Part shown: in pieces, positions 34,500-41,980 of the stretch
How positions within the stretch are numbered: the first letter of the stretch is position 1
Layout of the letters: each line of letters opens with the position of its first letter
Assembly (NCBI RefSeq): GCF_003946915.1
Contig: NZ_RPOC01000009.1
Coordinates: 124,001 to 188,000 of the forward strand
DNA length: 64,000 bases
Reading direction: 5' to 3'
DNA from: Flavobacterium ustbae
GTDB taxonomy: Bacteria; Bacteroidota; Bacteroidia; Flavobacteriales; Flavobacteriaceae
Position numbers and translations under genes: made by a program
Notes under the pieces: generated by a model
Databases searched by the model: none
What the model saw: only the letters and a program-made list of their open reading frames with translations
What the model was told of the DNA's origin: nothing

Positions 34500-34952
34500 T
34501 TATCCAAACTGACCCACTCTGTAAGTTCCTGGAGTATTAGCAAAAGTAATATTAAGACGATTCCAAGCATTGATTGTTGCAATAGCAAGAGTAAGATCTA
34601 CTAATTCCTGTTCTGTAAATTCAGCTTTTGCAATTTCATAAATTTCGTCAGAAACTTCGCAGGCATTTACTGCTTCCGCGAAAGCAAGAGCGACTCTTTC
34701 TCTCTGTGTAAAATAAGGAGTTTCTCTCCAAGCACTTAATCCGAATAAACGCTGTGTAGTTTCGCCATTTGCAATTGCTTCTTTAGAATGCATGTCTAAA
34801 CAATAAGCGCAACTGTTTATTTGAGAAACTCTGAAATCTACCAATTCAATAAGAGATTTTTCGATTGTTGCTTTTTTCAAATAACCAGTAATTCCAAATA
34901 ATGTACTAACTGCTTTTTGACCTTGTTCGAATAAATTTAATCTAGCTTCCAT
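34500..34952 (-). CDS. Carboxymuconolactone decarboxylase family protein (AhpD-like)
   Basis: A 150-residue CMD-family protein with the redox motif C-x2-C-x3-H (SCAYCLDMHSKEA, near residue 50) and the TINAWNRLNI segment typical of the AhpD-like peroxidase-related group. Presumably a cytoplasmic thiol-dependent antioxidant or hydroperoxidase. It is first of three minus-strand genes, followed by the YCII protein (82 bases) and the ECF42-like sigma factor, so it may be a target or co-product of that sigma factor. CMD proteins are otherwise linked with ECF41 sigma factors, which makes the combination notable. Confidence 0.85.
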   Translation of the reverse strand: MEARLNLFEQGQKAVSTLFGITGYLKKATIEKSLIELVDFRVSQINSCAYCLDMHSKEAIANGETTQRLFGLSAWRETPYFTQRERVALAFAEAVNACEVSDEIYEIAKAEFTEQELVDLTLAIATINAWNRLNITFANTPGTYRVGQFG

Positions 34953-35074
34953 GATGTATAATTTTTTAAATATTTATACTCTAATAACAATCGAACTTTG
35001 AGTATTGGACAAAAATCTGAAAAAAATAAAATAATTTTAAGATCTCAATGTTTATAAGCCTTTAGCGAATAAAA

Positions 35075-35101
35075 AAACCGCCCATTTTTTGTGGACGGTT
35101 T
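35075..35101 (-). terminator. Terminator after msrA
   Basis: AAACCGCCCA and TGGACGGTTT around a T-rich loop, with one mismatch in the stem. Read on the minus strand it is followed by a run of T, as expected for ending the msrA transcript. Confidence 0.75.
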
Positions 35102-35122
35102 ATAGTGATGCATTACTATTTA

Positions 35123-35728
35123 TTATTTCTTTTTCATTTTGTCTTTAAAAACCTTTTCGAATTTTTCCAGTTTCGGCTGAATTACCATTTTACAATACGG
35201 CTGGTTTTTATTATTCGCATAATAATTCTGATGATAATCTTCGGCTTTGTAAAAAACTTTAAAAGGTTCCACTTTTGTCACAATTGGGTTGTTGTAAACT
35301 TTGGCTTTGTTTAGTTCGGCAATAATGCTTTGTACAGCTTTTTTCTGTTCTTCGTTTTTGTAGAAAATTACCGAACGGTATTGCGTTCCGACATCTGCAC
35401 CCTGACGATTTAAAGTTGTCGGATCGTGAACGGTAAAAAAGACTTTGAAGATTTCGTTAATATTTGTTACGGTTTTGTCGTAAATAATCTGAACCACTTC
35501 AGCATGACCGGTTGTTCCTGTGCAGACTTGTTCGTAAGTTGGATTAGCAATTTTTCCTCCAGAAAACCCAGAAACTACAGATTTTACACCGTCTAGTTGT
35601 TCGTAAACAGCTTCAACGCACCAATAACAGCCTCCGCCAAGCGTAATCGTTTCAAGATTTGATTTCTTGCTTTGTGAAAATCCATTCAGCGAAAGCGCAA
35701 AAAAGAATATTAAAAGTATATTTTTCAT
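35123..35728 (-). CDS. msrA: Exported peptide-methionine (S)-S-oxide reductase
   Basis: A 201-residue enzyme reducing the S-epimer of methionine sulfoxide in proteins. The signal peptide MKNILLIFFFALSLNGFS means it acts outside the cytoplasm. The catalytic block is GGGCYWCVEAVYEQLDGV, with the nucleophilic Cys in GCYW, followed by GFSGGKIANPTYEQVCTG and the YRSVIF block. I choose ATG 35728 because the upstream in-frame codons from 35752 lack a signal peptide. The lipoprotein MsrB gene lies upstream in the same direction, separated by repeat family E. Together they repair oxidised envelope proteins. Confidence 0.93.
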   Translation of the reverse strand: MKNILLIFFFALSLNGFSQSKKSNLETITLGGGCYWCVEAVYEQLDGVKSVVSGFSGGKIANPTYEQVCTGTTGHAEVVQIIYDKTVTNINEIFKVFFTVHDPTTLNRQGADVGTQYRSVIFYKNEEQKKAVQSIIAELNKAKVYNNPIVTKVEPFKVFYKAEDYHQNYYANNKNQPYCKMVIQPKLEKFEKVFKDKMKKK

Positions 35729-35744
35729 AATGAGATTTTTGTTT

Positions 35745-35883
35745 AAACACATAGAGACATAGCTTTTTGGAATCTTGATAAAGGCGTTTCACTTGACTAA
35801 ATTCACATAGTTCTATGTGTGAGAAACGAGTTTCTTTAGGTTTTTCTATTAAGGATTTTATAATTCTATGTTTCTATGTGTTT
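35745..35883. repeat. Inverted repeat, family E, with inner palindrome
   Basis: Outer arms AAACACATAGAGACATAG (35745-35762) and CTATGTTTCTATGTGTTT (35866-35883) are complementary except for one G-T pair. A palindrome CACATAGTTCTATGTG (35804-35819) using the same ACATAG unit lies near the centre. It occupies most of the gap between msrB and msrA. Confidence 0.88.
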
Positions 35884-35920
35884 TAAAATTTTTAAACTTG
35901 ACAAGCTTAACAGTAAATAT

Positions 35921-36475
35921 TTATTTAGAATCAGGAATAAAATCAAGAGCAATAGAGTTCATGCAGTATCGTTTTCCTGTTGGTTCTGGGCCATCGTCAA
36001 AAATGTGACCTAAATGTCCGCCGCAGCGGCCGCAAAGTGTTTCGATTCTTTCCATTCCAATAGAATTATCTTCTTTAAAAACAATGCTTTTTTTGTTTTC
36101 CTGTTCAAAAAAACTTGGCCATCCGCAGCTGCTCGAAAATTTAGCTGTCGATCTAAACAGCAAGTTTCCGCACGAAGCGCAGTAATAAGTTCCTTTTTCG
36201 TCCGTATTCCAATATTTTCCTGTAAAAGGTCTTTCGGTGTCAGCTTCACGCATTACCGCATAAACATCTGCGGGTAAAACCTTCTTCCATTCGACATTGC
36301 TTACGTTTAGTTTTGTGGTATCTGTATTAGAATAATAAGGATTTTCGGGTTTACTGATTTTGTTTTCCATAACGGTAGTTTTTGCAGGCTGTTTTTTGGT
36401 GTTTTGTCCGCAGGCTTGTAAAACAAAAAGCGGAATTAAAAAACAAAGACTGAAAATTAAATTTTTAGATTTCAT
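35921..36475 (-). CDS. msrB: Lipoprotein peptide-methionine (R)-S-oxide reductase
   Basis: A 184-residue enzyme for the R-epimer of methionine sulfoxide. The signal sequence ends in a lipobox (VLQAC, Cys22), so it is membrane anchored outside the cytoplasm. The zinc cysteines appear as CASC and CGRC. The catalytic Cys is in GKRYCMNSIALDF, and SSCGWPSF is also in place. Length after the lipobox fits a single MsrB domain with a short linker. It is followed by msrA, so both epimers are handled at the same site; repeat E lies between and may affect their shared transcription. Confidence 0.93.
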   Translation of the reverse strand: MKSKNLIFSLCFLIPLFVLQACGQNTKKQPAKTTVMENKISKPENPYYSNTDTTKLNVSNVEWKKVLPADVYAVMREADTERPFTGKYWNTDEKGTYYCASCGNLLFRSTAKFSSSCGWPSFFEQENKKSIVFKEDNSIGMERIETLCGRCGGHLGHIFDDGPEPTGKRYCMNSIALDFIPDSK

Positions 36476-36745
36476 AAATTCTTGGGTGCTAGTAGTCTGA
36501 ATTTCAAAGATACGTCGAGATTTAGCTTCAAATTACAGTCCGAGTTATTATTGAGATTTTTTTAAGTGTGTTTTAACTTTTTATTAGTTACGTAAAAGAG
36601 CACAATGTAGTTTTTATGTCTTAATTTTAACAGCTTTTAATTTTTAGCGTAAAATAGAGTATTGTAAATCAGTAAAATAGAAATTTAGTCTGAAGCTTAG
36701 CTTTTGACAATCTTAATTAGCATTTTTAAGCCATTTCTTTTTTCG

Positions 36746-36753
36746 TATTTTTG
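36746..36753 (+). promoter_or_regulatory. -7 box TATTTTTG seven bases before idi
   Basis: An exact TAnnTTTG match ending seven bases before the ATG at 36761. A start of transcription at the normal distance would leave a leader of only a few bases, so the idi message would be nearly leaderless. No TTTG at 19 bases is seen. Confidence 0.5.
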
Positions 36754-36760
36754 TTTCCTT

Positions 36761-37288
36761 ATGACAGAAGAAAACGTAATCCTAGTTAATCAAAACGATG
36801 AACAGATTGGCTTAATGCCAAAATTAGAAGCACATGAAAAAGCGCTTTTGCACCGTGCATTTTCGGTTTTTATTTTAAATAGTAAAAACGAAATTATGCT
36901 GCAGCAGCGTGCTCATCATAAATACCATTCTCCTTTGCTTTGGACAAACACTTGCTGCAGTCATCAGCGTGAGGGTGAAACCAATATCGAAGCAGGAAGC
37001 CGACGTTTATTTGAAGAAATGGGTTTTAAAGCAGAATTAAAAGAGCTGTTTCATTTTATTTACAAAGCGCCTTTTGATAACGGCTTAACAGAGCATGAAC
37101 TGGATCATGTTATGATTGGTTATTATAGTGATGAACCCAATATAAATCCTGATGAAGTAGAAGACTGGAAATGGATGAGTATTGAAGAGGTTAAAGCAGA
37201 TATTGAAAAACAGCCCGAAATTTATACCGTGTGGTTTAAGATCATTTTTGATGAATTTGATCATTATCTCGAAGACCATAAATTATAG
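36761..37288 (+). CDS. idi: Isopentenyl-diphosphate delta-isomerase, type 1
   Basis: A 175-residue Nudix-fold enzyme interconverting isopentenyl and dimethylallyl diphosphate for isoprenoid synthesis. The catalytic Cys lies in the NTCCSHQREGE segment, and the Nudix-like helix is SRRLFEEMGF. The second catalytic region with acidic residues is HELDHVM. I choose the ATG at 36761, directly downstream of a -7 box; a longer frame from 36704 would add a hydrophobic segment and place the promoter inside the gene. It is followed by queD at 21 bases and bcp, so the three probably form an operon. Confidence 0.93.
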   Translation: MTEENVILVNQNDEQIGLMPKLEAHEKALLHRAFSVFILNSKNEIMLQQRAHHKYHSPLLWTNTCCSHQREGETNIEAGSRRLFEEMGFKAELKELFHFIYKAPFDNGLTEHELDHVMIGYYSDEPNINPDEVEDWKWMSIEEVKADIEKQPEIYTVWFKIIFDEFDHYLEDHKL

Positions 37289-37309
37289 CCAAACTAACCA
37301 GAAGCATAA

Positions 37310-37720
37310 ATGAGAGTAACCATATCAAGAAAAGCACATTTTAATGCTGCGCATCGACTACATCGAAAGGATTGGTCATTTGAAAAAAACGACGCCGTTT
37401 TTGGAAAATGCAATAATCCTAACTTTCATGGTCATAATTATGGTTTAACAGTAAGTGTTACAGGAAAGATTGACCCCGAAACTGGTTTTGTTTTAGATGT
37501 GAAAGTATTAGCGGACATTATACGAGAAGAAGTAGAAATTCCGTTTGATCACAAAAATCTGAATCTGGATGTTCCAGAATTTGCAGATTTGAATCCAACT
37601 GCAGAAAATATTGCAGTTGTGATATGGAATAAAATTAGACAGCGAATTCACACTGACTTTGATCTTGAAGTTGTGCTGAATGAAACGGACCGAAATTTTG
37701 TAACTTATAAAGGAGAATAA
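37310..37720 (+). CDS. queD: 6-carboxytetrahydropterin synthase
   Basis: A 136-residue enzyme of the 6-pyruvoyltetrahydropterin synthase family, which makes 6-carboxytetrahydropterin for queuosine and other 7-deazaguanine compounds. The zinc histidines lie in FNAAHRLH and FHGHNY, and the catalytic Cys is in FGKCNN. HGHNY and the EVVLNETDRNFVTY tail fit the QueD subfamily. It sits between idi and bcp with short spacing, with no other queuosine gene nearby. A PTPS of the pterin-cofactor kind is a possible alternative. Confidence 0.88.
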   Translation: MRVTISRKAHFNAAHRLHRKDWSFEKNDAVFGKCNNPNFHGHNYGLTVSVTGKIDPETGFVLDVKVLADIIREEVEIPFDHKNLNLDVPEFADLNPTAENIAVVIWNKIRQRIHTDFDLEVVLNETDRNFVTYKGE

Positions 37721-37723
37721 AAA

Positions 37724-38182
37724 ATGTCATTAAAAATAGGAGATATAGTTCCGAATTTTACTGCGAAAGACAACAATGGAGAACTTTTTGAAAGCCAAAG
37801 CGTTTTAGGAAGAAAGCCCTTGGTGATTTACTTTTATCCAAAAGATAATACGCCAGGCTGTACAACTGAAGCTTGCAGTTTTCGGGACCAATATGAAGAT
37901 TTTAAAGATCTGGGAGCTGAGGTAATTGGTATTAGCAGCGATAGTGTAAAGTCACATCATAAATTTGCTGCTAAACATAAATTACCTTTTATTTTGCTTT
38001 CTGATCAAGATAAAAGGTTAAGAAAACTTTTTGGTGTTCGCAATAGCCTTTTAGGACTTTTGCCTGGACGCGTTACTTATATAATTGATAAAAATGGTTT
38101 GGTGATTTCGATATTTGACAGCGCAAATGCGGCAAAACACATACCGAGAGCCTTAGATATTGTTAAAGAATTAGTATTGTAA
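37724..38182 (+). CDS. bcp: Thioredoxin-dependent peroxiredoxin (Bcp/PrxQ family)
   Basis: A 152-residue thiol peroxidase. The peroxidatic Cys is in NTPGCTTEACSFRD, with the resolving Cys five positions later as in atypical two-Cys PrxQ enzymes. The TFPK-like YFYPKDN strand and the GRVTYIIDKNG block are also present. There is no signal peptide, so it is cytoplasmic. It starts three bases after the queD stop, which shows co-transcription with idi-queD, and 56 bases separate it from manA. Confidence 0.92.
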   Translation: MSLKIGDIVPNFTAKDNNGELFESQSVLGRKPLVIYFYPKDNTPGCTTEACSFRDQYEDFKDLGAEVIGISSDSVKSHHKFAAKHKLPFILLSDQDKRLRKLFGVRNSLLGLLPGRVTYIIDKNGLVISIFDSANAAKHIPRALDIVKELVL

Positions 38183-38238
38183 ATTACCAAAATAGTATCA
38201 GATTAGAATTAATTAAACAAATATATTAGCCTAAAAAC

Positions 38239-39207
38239 ATGAGTAAAAATTTATACCCTTTGCAATTTGAACCGATTTTGAAAGAAAGAATCTGGGGAGG
38301 AGAAAAACTAAAAACAATTCTGAACAAGCCAATCGCTTCTAATATCACTGGCGAAAGCTGGGAATTGTCTACTGTACAAGGCGATGTAAGTGTGGTTGCA
38401 AATGGAATTCTGAAAGGAAAATCTTTAATGGATCTGATTGATGAAACACCAGATGCTATTTTAGGAACTAAGGTTTATGAAAGATTTGGAAAACAATTTC
38501 CGTTGCTTTTTAAATATCTTGATGCAAGAGAAGATCTTTCTATTCAAGTTCACCCAAATGATAAATTAGCAAAGGAACGTCATAATTCATTCGGGAAAAC
38601 CGAAATGTGGTACGTAACACAAGCCGATGCAGACTCTAGAATTATTGTGGGTTTTAAAGAAGATTCAAATAAAGAAGAATATTTAAAACATTTGCACGAT
38701 AATACTTTGGTTTCTATTCTAGATGATGTAAAAGCAAAACCTGGAGATGTTTTCTTTTTAGAAACAGGAACTGTTCATGCCATTGGTGCAGGTTTGGTGG
38801 TTGCAGAAATTCAACAAACTTCTGATATTACCTATAGATTATACGATTTTGATCGTGTAGACGCACAAGGAAATAAAAGAGAATTGCACGTAGATCTTGC
38901 ATTAGATGCCATTAACTATAATAAAGTAGATACACAGAAAAAATATGAGACAAAAACTAATACGTCAAATACAATAGTAGATTGTCCTTATTTTACAACT
39001 AATTTCCTTCCGTTAGAAAATAAATTAGAAGTGGCTAAAACTGGAGAAACATTTACAGTATATATGTGTATTGAAGGTAATTTCGAAATTGAATATGACG
39101 GATTCAAACAAGCTTATAAAAAAGGTGATACCGTTTTGGTTCCAGCTGCGATAAATGCATTTAGCTTAAGCGGAAACGCTTCAATTTTAGAAATTTACAT
39201 TTCTTAG
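38239..39207 (+). CDS. manA: Mannose-6-phosphate isomerase, class I
   Basis: A 322-residue zinc enzyme linking fructose-6-phosphate to mannose-6-phosphate and so feeding GDP-mannose and related sugars. Zinc-binding positions are seen in IQVHPND (Gln, His), KTEMWYV (Glu) and TVHAIGAG (His). The C-terminal cupin part ends TVLVPAAINAF. This is the short type found in Bacteroidota and Bacillota. It may supply sugars for the glycan of the 5' locus, but that is only a metabolic inference. The gene has no clear hairpin after it. Confidence 0.92.
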   Translation: MSKNLYPLQFEPILKERIWGGEKLKTILNKPIASNITGESWELSTVQGDVSVVANGILKGKSLMDLIDETPDAILGTKVYERFGKQFPLLFKYLDAREDLSIQVHPNDKLAKERHNSFGKTEMWYVTQADADSRIIVGFKEDSNKEEYLKHLHDNTLVSILDDVKAKPGDVFFLETGTVHAIGAGLVVAEIQQTSDITYRLYDFDRVDAQGNKRELHVDLALDAINYNKVDTQKKYETKTNTSNTIVDCPYFTTNFLPLENKLEVAKTGETFTVYMCIEGNFEIEYDGFKQAYKKGDTVLVPAAINAFSLSGNASILEIYIS

Positions 39208-39229
39208 CATTAAATTTAAAGATAATATG

Positions 39230-39237
39230 TACTTTTG
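39230..39237 (+). promoter_or_regulatory. -7 box TACTTTTG before the 88-residue gene
   Basis: An exact TAnnTTTG match 28 bases before the ATG at 39265. It argues for that start over a TTG at 39235, which lies inside the box. Confidence 0.55.
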
Positions 39238-39264
39238 CAGACGCAAATTAAAATAAAAAGAAAA

Positions 39265-39531
39265 ATGGCAAACGTTAAGAATTTAAAGAAAGACATCAAC
39301 TTCGTATTAGGAGATATTATTGAGGCAGTTTATTTGTTTGAGATGTCAACAACAGGAAATCCAACTCCAGAAACGAATGCTTTAGTCGATGAAGCTATTG
39401 CTGCATTTGATACTTTGATTACAAAAGTGAACGCTAAAAACGTTGAAAATAAAAAAGCACATTTTAAACAAATCAATGTTGAATTAGAACAAACTGCTAA
39501 TCAATTGATTGAAAAAATCAACGCACTATAA
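39265..39531 (+). CDS. Small helical protein of unknown function, 88 residues
   Basis: I do not recognise it. The 88-residue protein is acidic to neutral and almost entirely helical: KNLKKDINFVLGDIIEAVYLFE, then TNALVDEAIAAFDTLITKV, then a KAHFKQINVELEQTANQLIEKI amphipathic helix. No signal peptide, metal motif or membrane helix is seen. It has its own -7 box and sits immediately upstream of two tRNA-Thr genes. It is probably a small cytoplasmic helical bundle; function unknown. Confidence 0.75.
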   Translation: MANVKNLKKDINFVLGDIIEAVYLFEMSTTGNPTPETNALVDEAIAAFDTLITKVNAKNVENKKAHFKQINVELEQTANQLIEKINAL

Positions 39532-39563
39532 GCGAAAAAAAGTGTAAAAAAGTGCAATTTTAT

Positions 39564-39594
39564 TTTGGAGAATTGAAAATCCGCTTTATATTTG
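39564..39594 (+). promoter_or_regulatory. Promoter of first tRNA-Thr, TTTG-N19-TATATTTG
   Basis: TTTG at 39564-39567 and TATATTTG at 39587-39594, with exactly 19 bases between. The tRNA begins 14 bases after the -7 box, which fits a start of transcription just before the mature 5' end. Both elements match the consensus. Confidence 0.85.
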
Positions 39595-39607
39595 CACCCG
39601 TAATGAG

Positions 39608-39681
39608 GCCGATGTAGCTCAGCTGGCTAGAGCAGCTGATTTGTAATCAGCAGGTCGTGGGTTCGAGTCCCTCTATCGGCT
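39608..39681 (+). tRNA. tRNA-Thr (anticodon TGT), copy 1
   Basis: A 74-base cloverleaf. Acceptor stem GCCGATG pairs with TATCGGC (one G-T pair), D arm GCTC/GAGC, anticodon stem GCTGA/TCAGC with loop TTTGTAA giving TGT, and T arm with GTTCGAGTC. CCA is not encoded. It reads ACA codons. It is identical in sequence to the second copy 186 bases downstream. Confidence 0.97.
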
Positions 39682-39688
39682 CAAACGG

Positions 39689-39718
39689 AAACCATTCGCG
39701 TCGGCGAATGGTTTTTTT
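39689..39718 (+). terminator. Terminator after first tRNA-Thr
   Basis: ACCATTCGC and GCGAATGGT arms with a four-base loop and a run of seven T, starting eight bases after the tRNA. It ends the first tRNA transcript before the second promoter. Confidence 0.85.
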
Positions 39719-39748
39719 GTTTAAATAGAGAGTGGTGCGAAATTTTTT

Positions 39749-39779
39749 TTTGGAATATTAAAAAACATTTCTATCTTTG
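39749..39779 (+). promoter_or_regulatory. Promoter of second tRNA-Thr, TTTG-N19-TATCTTTG
   Basis: TTTG at 39749-39752, 19 bases, TATCTTTG at 39772-39779. Both elements match the consensus. The tRNA begins 15 bases later. The sequence differs from the first copy's promoter apart from these two blocks. Confidence 0.85.
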
Positions 39780-39793
39780 CACTCGCAAAATAG

Positions 39794-39867
39794 GCCGATG
39801 TAGCTCAGCTGGCTAGAGCAGCTGATTTGTAATCAGCAGGTCGTGGGTTCGAGTCCCTCTATCGGCT
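39794..39867 (+). tRNA. tRNA-Thr (anticodon TGT), copy 2
   Basis: Same 74 bases as copy 1, with anticodon TGT in the loop TTTGTAA. Flanking sequence is different on both sides. It has its own promoter and terminator. A 60-residue reading frame overlapping its 3' half is a shadow. Confidence 0.97.
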
Positions 39868-39871
39868 CAAA

Positions 39872-39901
39872 AACCATCACAGAAATGTGGTGGTTTTTTT
39901 T
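39872..39901 (+). terminator. Terminator after second tRNA-Thr
   Basis: Stem AACCATCAC with GTGGTGGTT (one T-G pair) around a six-base loop, then a T run. It starts five bases after the tRNA. The rest of 39902-40094 shows no gene. Confidence 0.75.
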
Positions 39902-40094
39902 ATGCCTAAAAAGTAAATTCCAAATTCCAACTGATCTCTTTGTAGAAGTTTCAGGCTTAAATAAGTTTTTGAAAGGTTTTTTAATTGGCTTAAATAAGCA
40001 GTTTTTGAAAAGAACATGGTGTTGATGAGCTTTTGTGTTCTTCTTCGTTTTTTATTGCTATATAAGCCTTATTTTCTTTTAAAAAATTATAAAA

Positions 40095-40120
40095 AAACGC
40101 CCTGAATTTTCAGGACGTTT
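40095..40120 (-). terminator. Terminator after the DUF4369 lipoprotein gene
   Basis: AAACGCCCTGA and TCAGGACGTTT arms with one mismatch, followed by T on the minus strand. It lies seven bases after the stop of the gene at 40127. Confidence 0.8.
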
Positions 40121-40126
40121 CTTGAT

Positions 40127-40864
40127 TTATTCTGCGGCTGCTGGAGCTTTTTGTTCTTCTTTTTTAATATCAGCTACATATTTTGTTAGTTTCTTTCCGT
40201 AAAGTGATTTTGCTACTTTTGGAGTCATCGATTTTTGAATCGTATCTAAAAATTTAGTGTTGATATCGTAAATTTCGGCTAGAGCAATATAAGGTGCTAC
40301 TTCGTGATCTTTATTGTTTATAGCAAAGTTTGTAGCGTATAAATATCTTCTTTTGATGTTTGTTTGTTGTTTCGCTTCAATACTATCTACAGCTTTTTGG
40401 TCTTGTCTTTTTAAAGCTTTAAATCTTGCTTCGACCATTGACAGATTTTCGTCAATAAAACGAGAATTTACTTTTTTGTATTCTTCGTATAATTCCTGAT
40501 TTTTGGAACCCGTAATTTTTGCGTTTGCAATAAAGTTGTCTAGATTGGTTTCTATATTGATGTTTCCTGGTTCAGCAAAAAACAAAATGTTGTTATCTAA
40601 AGAATTTGTCACACCTCGATCTAGAAATAAATAAAGCATTTCAGGAGATTCTAATTTGATGTCTCTTTCAAAAGTTGGATTTCCGTCAATTTTAATGCTG
40701 TCAATAGCAACAAGAGAAGTGTCAACAAATCGTTGGATATATAATGTTCCGGTTTTTAAGCCTTTAATGTTTCCTGTGATGTGTAAATTATCAGCAGCAG
40801 CTTCTTTTTTGCCGCAAGATGCTAAGACTGCAAGAGTAACAAAAGCAATTAATGTTTTTTTCAT
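40127..40864 (-). CDS. DUF4369-domain lipoprotein
   Basis: A 245-residue lipoprotein with lipobox VLASC (Cys17). Residues 25-120 match DUF4369 (LHITGNIKGLKTGTLYIQRF, VAIDSIKIDGNPTFERDI), a beta-rich N-terminal domain often fused to a thioredoxin domain in Bacteroidota. Here the thioredoxin part is missing; instead a charged helical region with KALKRQDQKAVDSIEAKQQ follows and the end is a KKEEQKAPAAAE tail. Anchored in the membrane facing the periplasm; its function is unknown. Monocistronic, with its own terminator. Confidence 0.82.
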   Translation of the reverse strand: MKKTLIAFVTLAVLASCGKKEAAADNLHITGNIKGLKTGTLYIQRFVDTSLVAIDSIKIDGNPTFERDIKLESPEMLYLFLDRGVTNSLDNNILFFAEPGNINIETNLDNFIANAKITGSKNQELYEEYKKVNSRFIDENLSMVEARFKALKRQDQKAVDSIEAKQQTNIKRRYLYATNFAINNKDHEVAPYIALAEIYDINTKFLDTIQKSMTPKVAKSLYGKKLTKYVADIKKEEQKAPAAAE

Positions 40865-40944
40865 TGGTTTTTGAGATTTTGGTGCAAAATAAAGAAAATA
40901 GTTTAAATGTATAGAGGTGGATGTTTTATTTTTATAAAAAAAAT

Positions 40945-40974
40945 AAATCCCAATCTATTTCTAAATTGGGATTT
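40945..40974 (-). terminator. Terminator after the 278-residue lipoprotein gene
   Basis: AAATCCCAAT and ATTGGGATTT with a ten-base loop, followed by T-rich sequence on the minus strand, 23 bases beyond the stop at 40997. Confidence 0.75.
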
Positions 40975-40996
40975 TAAAGTAGTGCAGGAAAAGGTC

Positions 40997-41833
40997 TTAC
41001 ATTCTCAAAATGAAAGTAGAGCCATTCTCATGTGTATAAGTATAGGTTTCGTCGCATTCGTTGTTTCCATAATCTATTCCGCCGTTTAAAATGCCACCTT
41101 GAACTTTCAATTGGCCTTTAGAAGCAAACAAACAAGAATATTTTTTAGTTATAGGTTCTTTTACAGTCAAAGTAAGTGTTCCGTCAGTTGATGTTGTTAC
41201 TGTATGTGTACCTTCTGTTATTTCGTAAACATTGTCAGTTAAAACAAATGGAGTGTCCACGCCTGCAATTTGTTTAGTAGTATAAGTTCCAGAATTGGTA
41301 TAAACCCCTCCTTGCAAATCGGTTAGTTTTCCGTTGCTCACTTTTCTAGTCCATTGCGGTACAGTAGGAGTAGTTGTTGTGTTAGTGTATTCAATAGTTC
41401 CTTCTAGTTTGAGGTCGTTTATGGAATAATTAATTCTTTCAATTGTCATTTTGCTTCCTGTTTCAGTAATGGGTCCAGAAAGCGTTACTTTTAATTGTCC
41501 TTTTCTTGTAAGGTTGTTTCCGTCTTTGCATCCTGCTGTTCCAAAATCTGCTAAAAAGACTTTAGGATAATCTTCACCGCTTGGAGTAGAAACTGTAACA
41601 GTTGCGCAAATTAAAGGAGGTGGTGTTTCTGTAGTTTTTCCGGTAGTTGAGGTATTTGTGCTGATTAAAAGGCCGGTGTTAAGATCCATTCCGTTAGAAG
41701 CATCGATCGCAACTGAAGCTCCAATGCTTGTTAAGTCTGTCGAAACGGTTTGTTCGTTATTGTCGCTTGAACAAGAAACATACAAAAGTGCTGTAGCACA
41801 AATAGTTGTTAGTAAAATGGTGGTTTTTTTCAT
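40997..41833 (-). CDS. Lipoprotein of unknown function, 278 residues
   Basis: I do not recognise a family. The signal peptide ends in a lipobox (LYVSC, Cys21) followed by SSDNNEQ, a linker typical of surface-exposed Bacteroidota lipoproteins. The mature protein is threonine- and serine-rich, predicted beta-sandwich-like, with repeated K-G-Q-L-K-V blocks (RKGQLKVTLSG and ASKGQLKVQGGIL), suggesting two related beta domains. Cysteines near the end (KYSCLFASKG, NNECDETYTYTH) could form a disulfide. It is probably exported to the outer membrane. It is monocistronic with a terminator on each side. Confidence 0.8.
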   Translation of the reverse strand: MKKTTILLTTICATALLYVSCSSDNNEQTVSTDLTSIGASVAIDASNGMDLNTGLLISTNTSTTGKTTETPPPLICATVTVSTPSGEDYPKVFLADFGTAGCKDGNNLTRKGQLKVTLSGPITETGSKMTIERINYSINDLKLEGTIEYTNTTTTPTVPQWTRKVSNGKLTDLQGGVYTNSGTYTTKQIAGVDTPFVLTDNVYEITEGTHTVTTSTDGTLTLTVKEPITKKYSCLFASKGQLKVQGGILNGGIDYGNNECDETYTYTHENGSTFILRM

Positions 41834-41903
41834 AAGGTTCTTTGTTTTGGATTAGATTAATAAGGCAGTCAAATGTAATAAAAAAAACGAATTACAATTA
41901 AAA

Positions 41904-41928
41904 AATCCTGTAATGGTATTTTACAGGA
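41904..41928 (-). terminator. Terminator after the patatin gene
   Basis: ATCCTGTAA and TTACAGGAT arms with a seven-base loop and a T run on the minus strand, about 50 bases beyond the patatin stop. Confidence 0.78.
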
Positions 41929-41980
41929 TATATAACGTTTTTTTGAAGTAAAAATTATGATAGGGATTCTAAGAAAAGAT

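Noticed and set aside
39843..40025. 60-residue plus-strand frame overlapping the second tRNA-Thr
   Set aside because: It begins inside the tRNA and crosses its terminator; no coding character.
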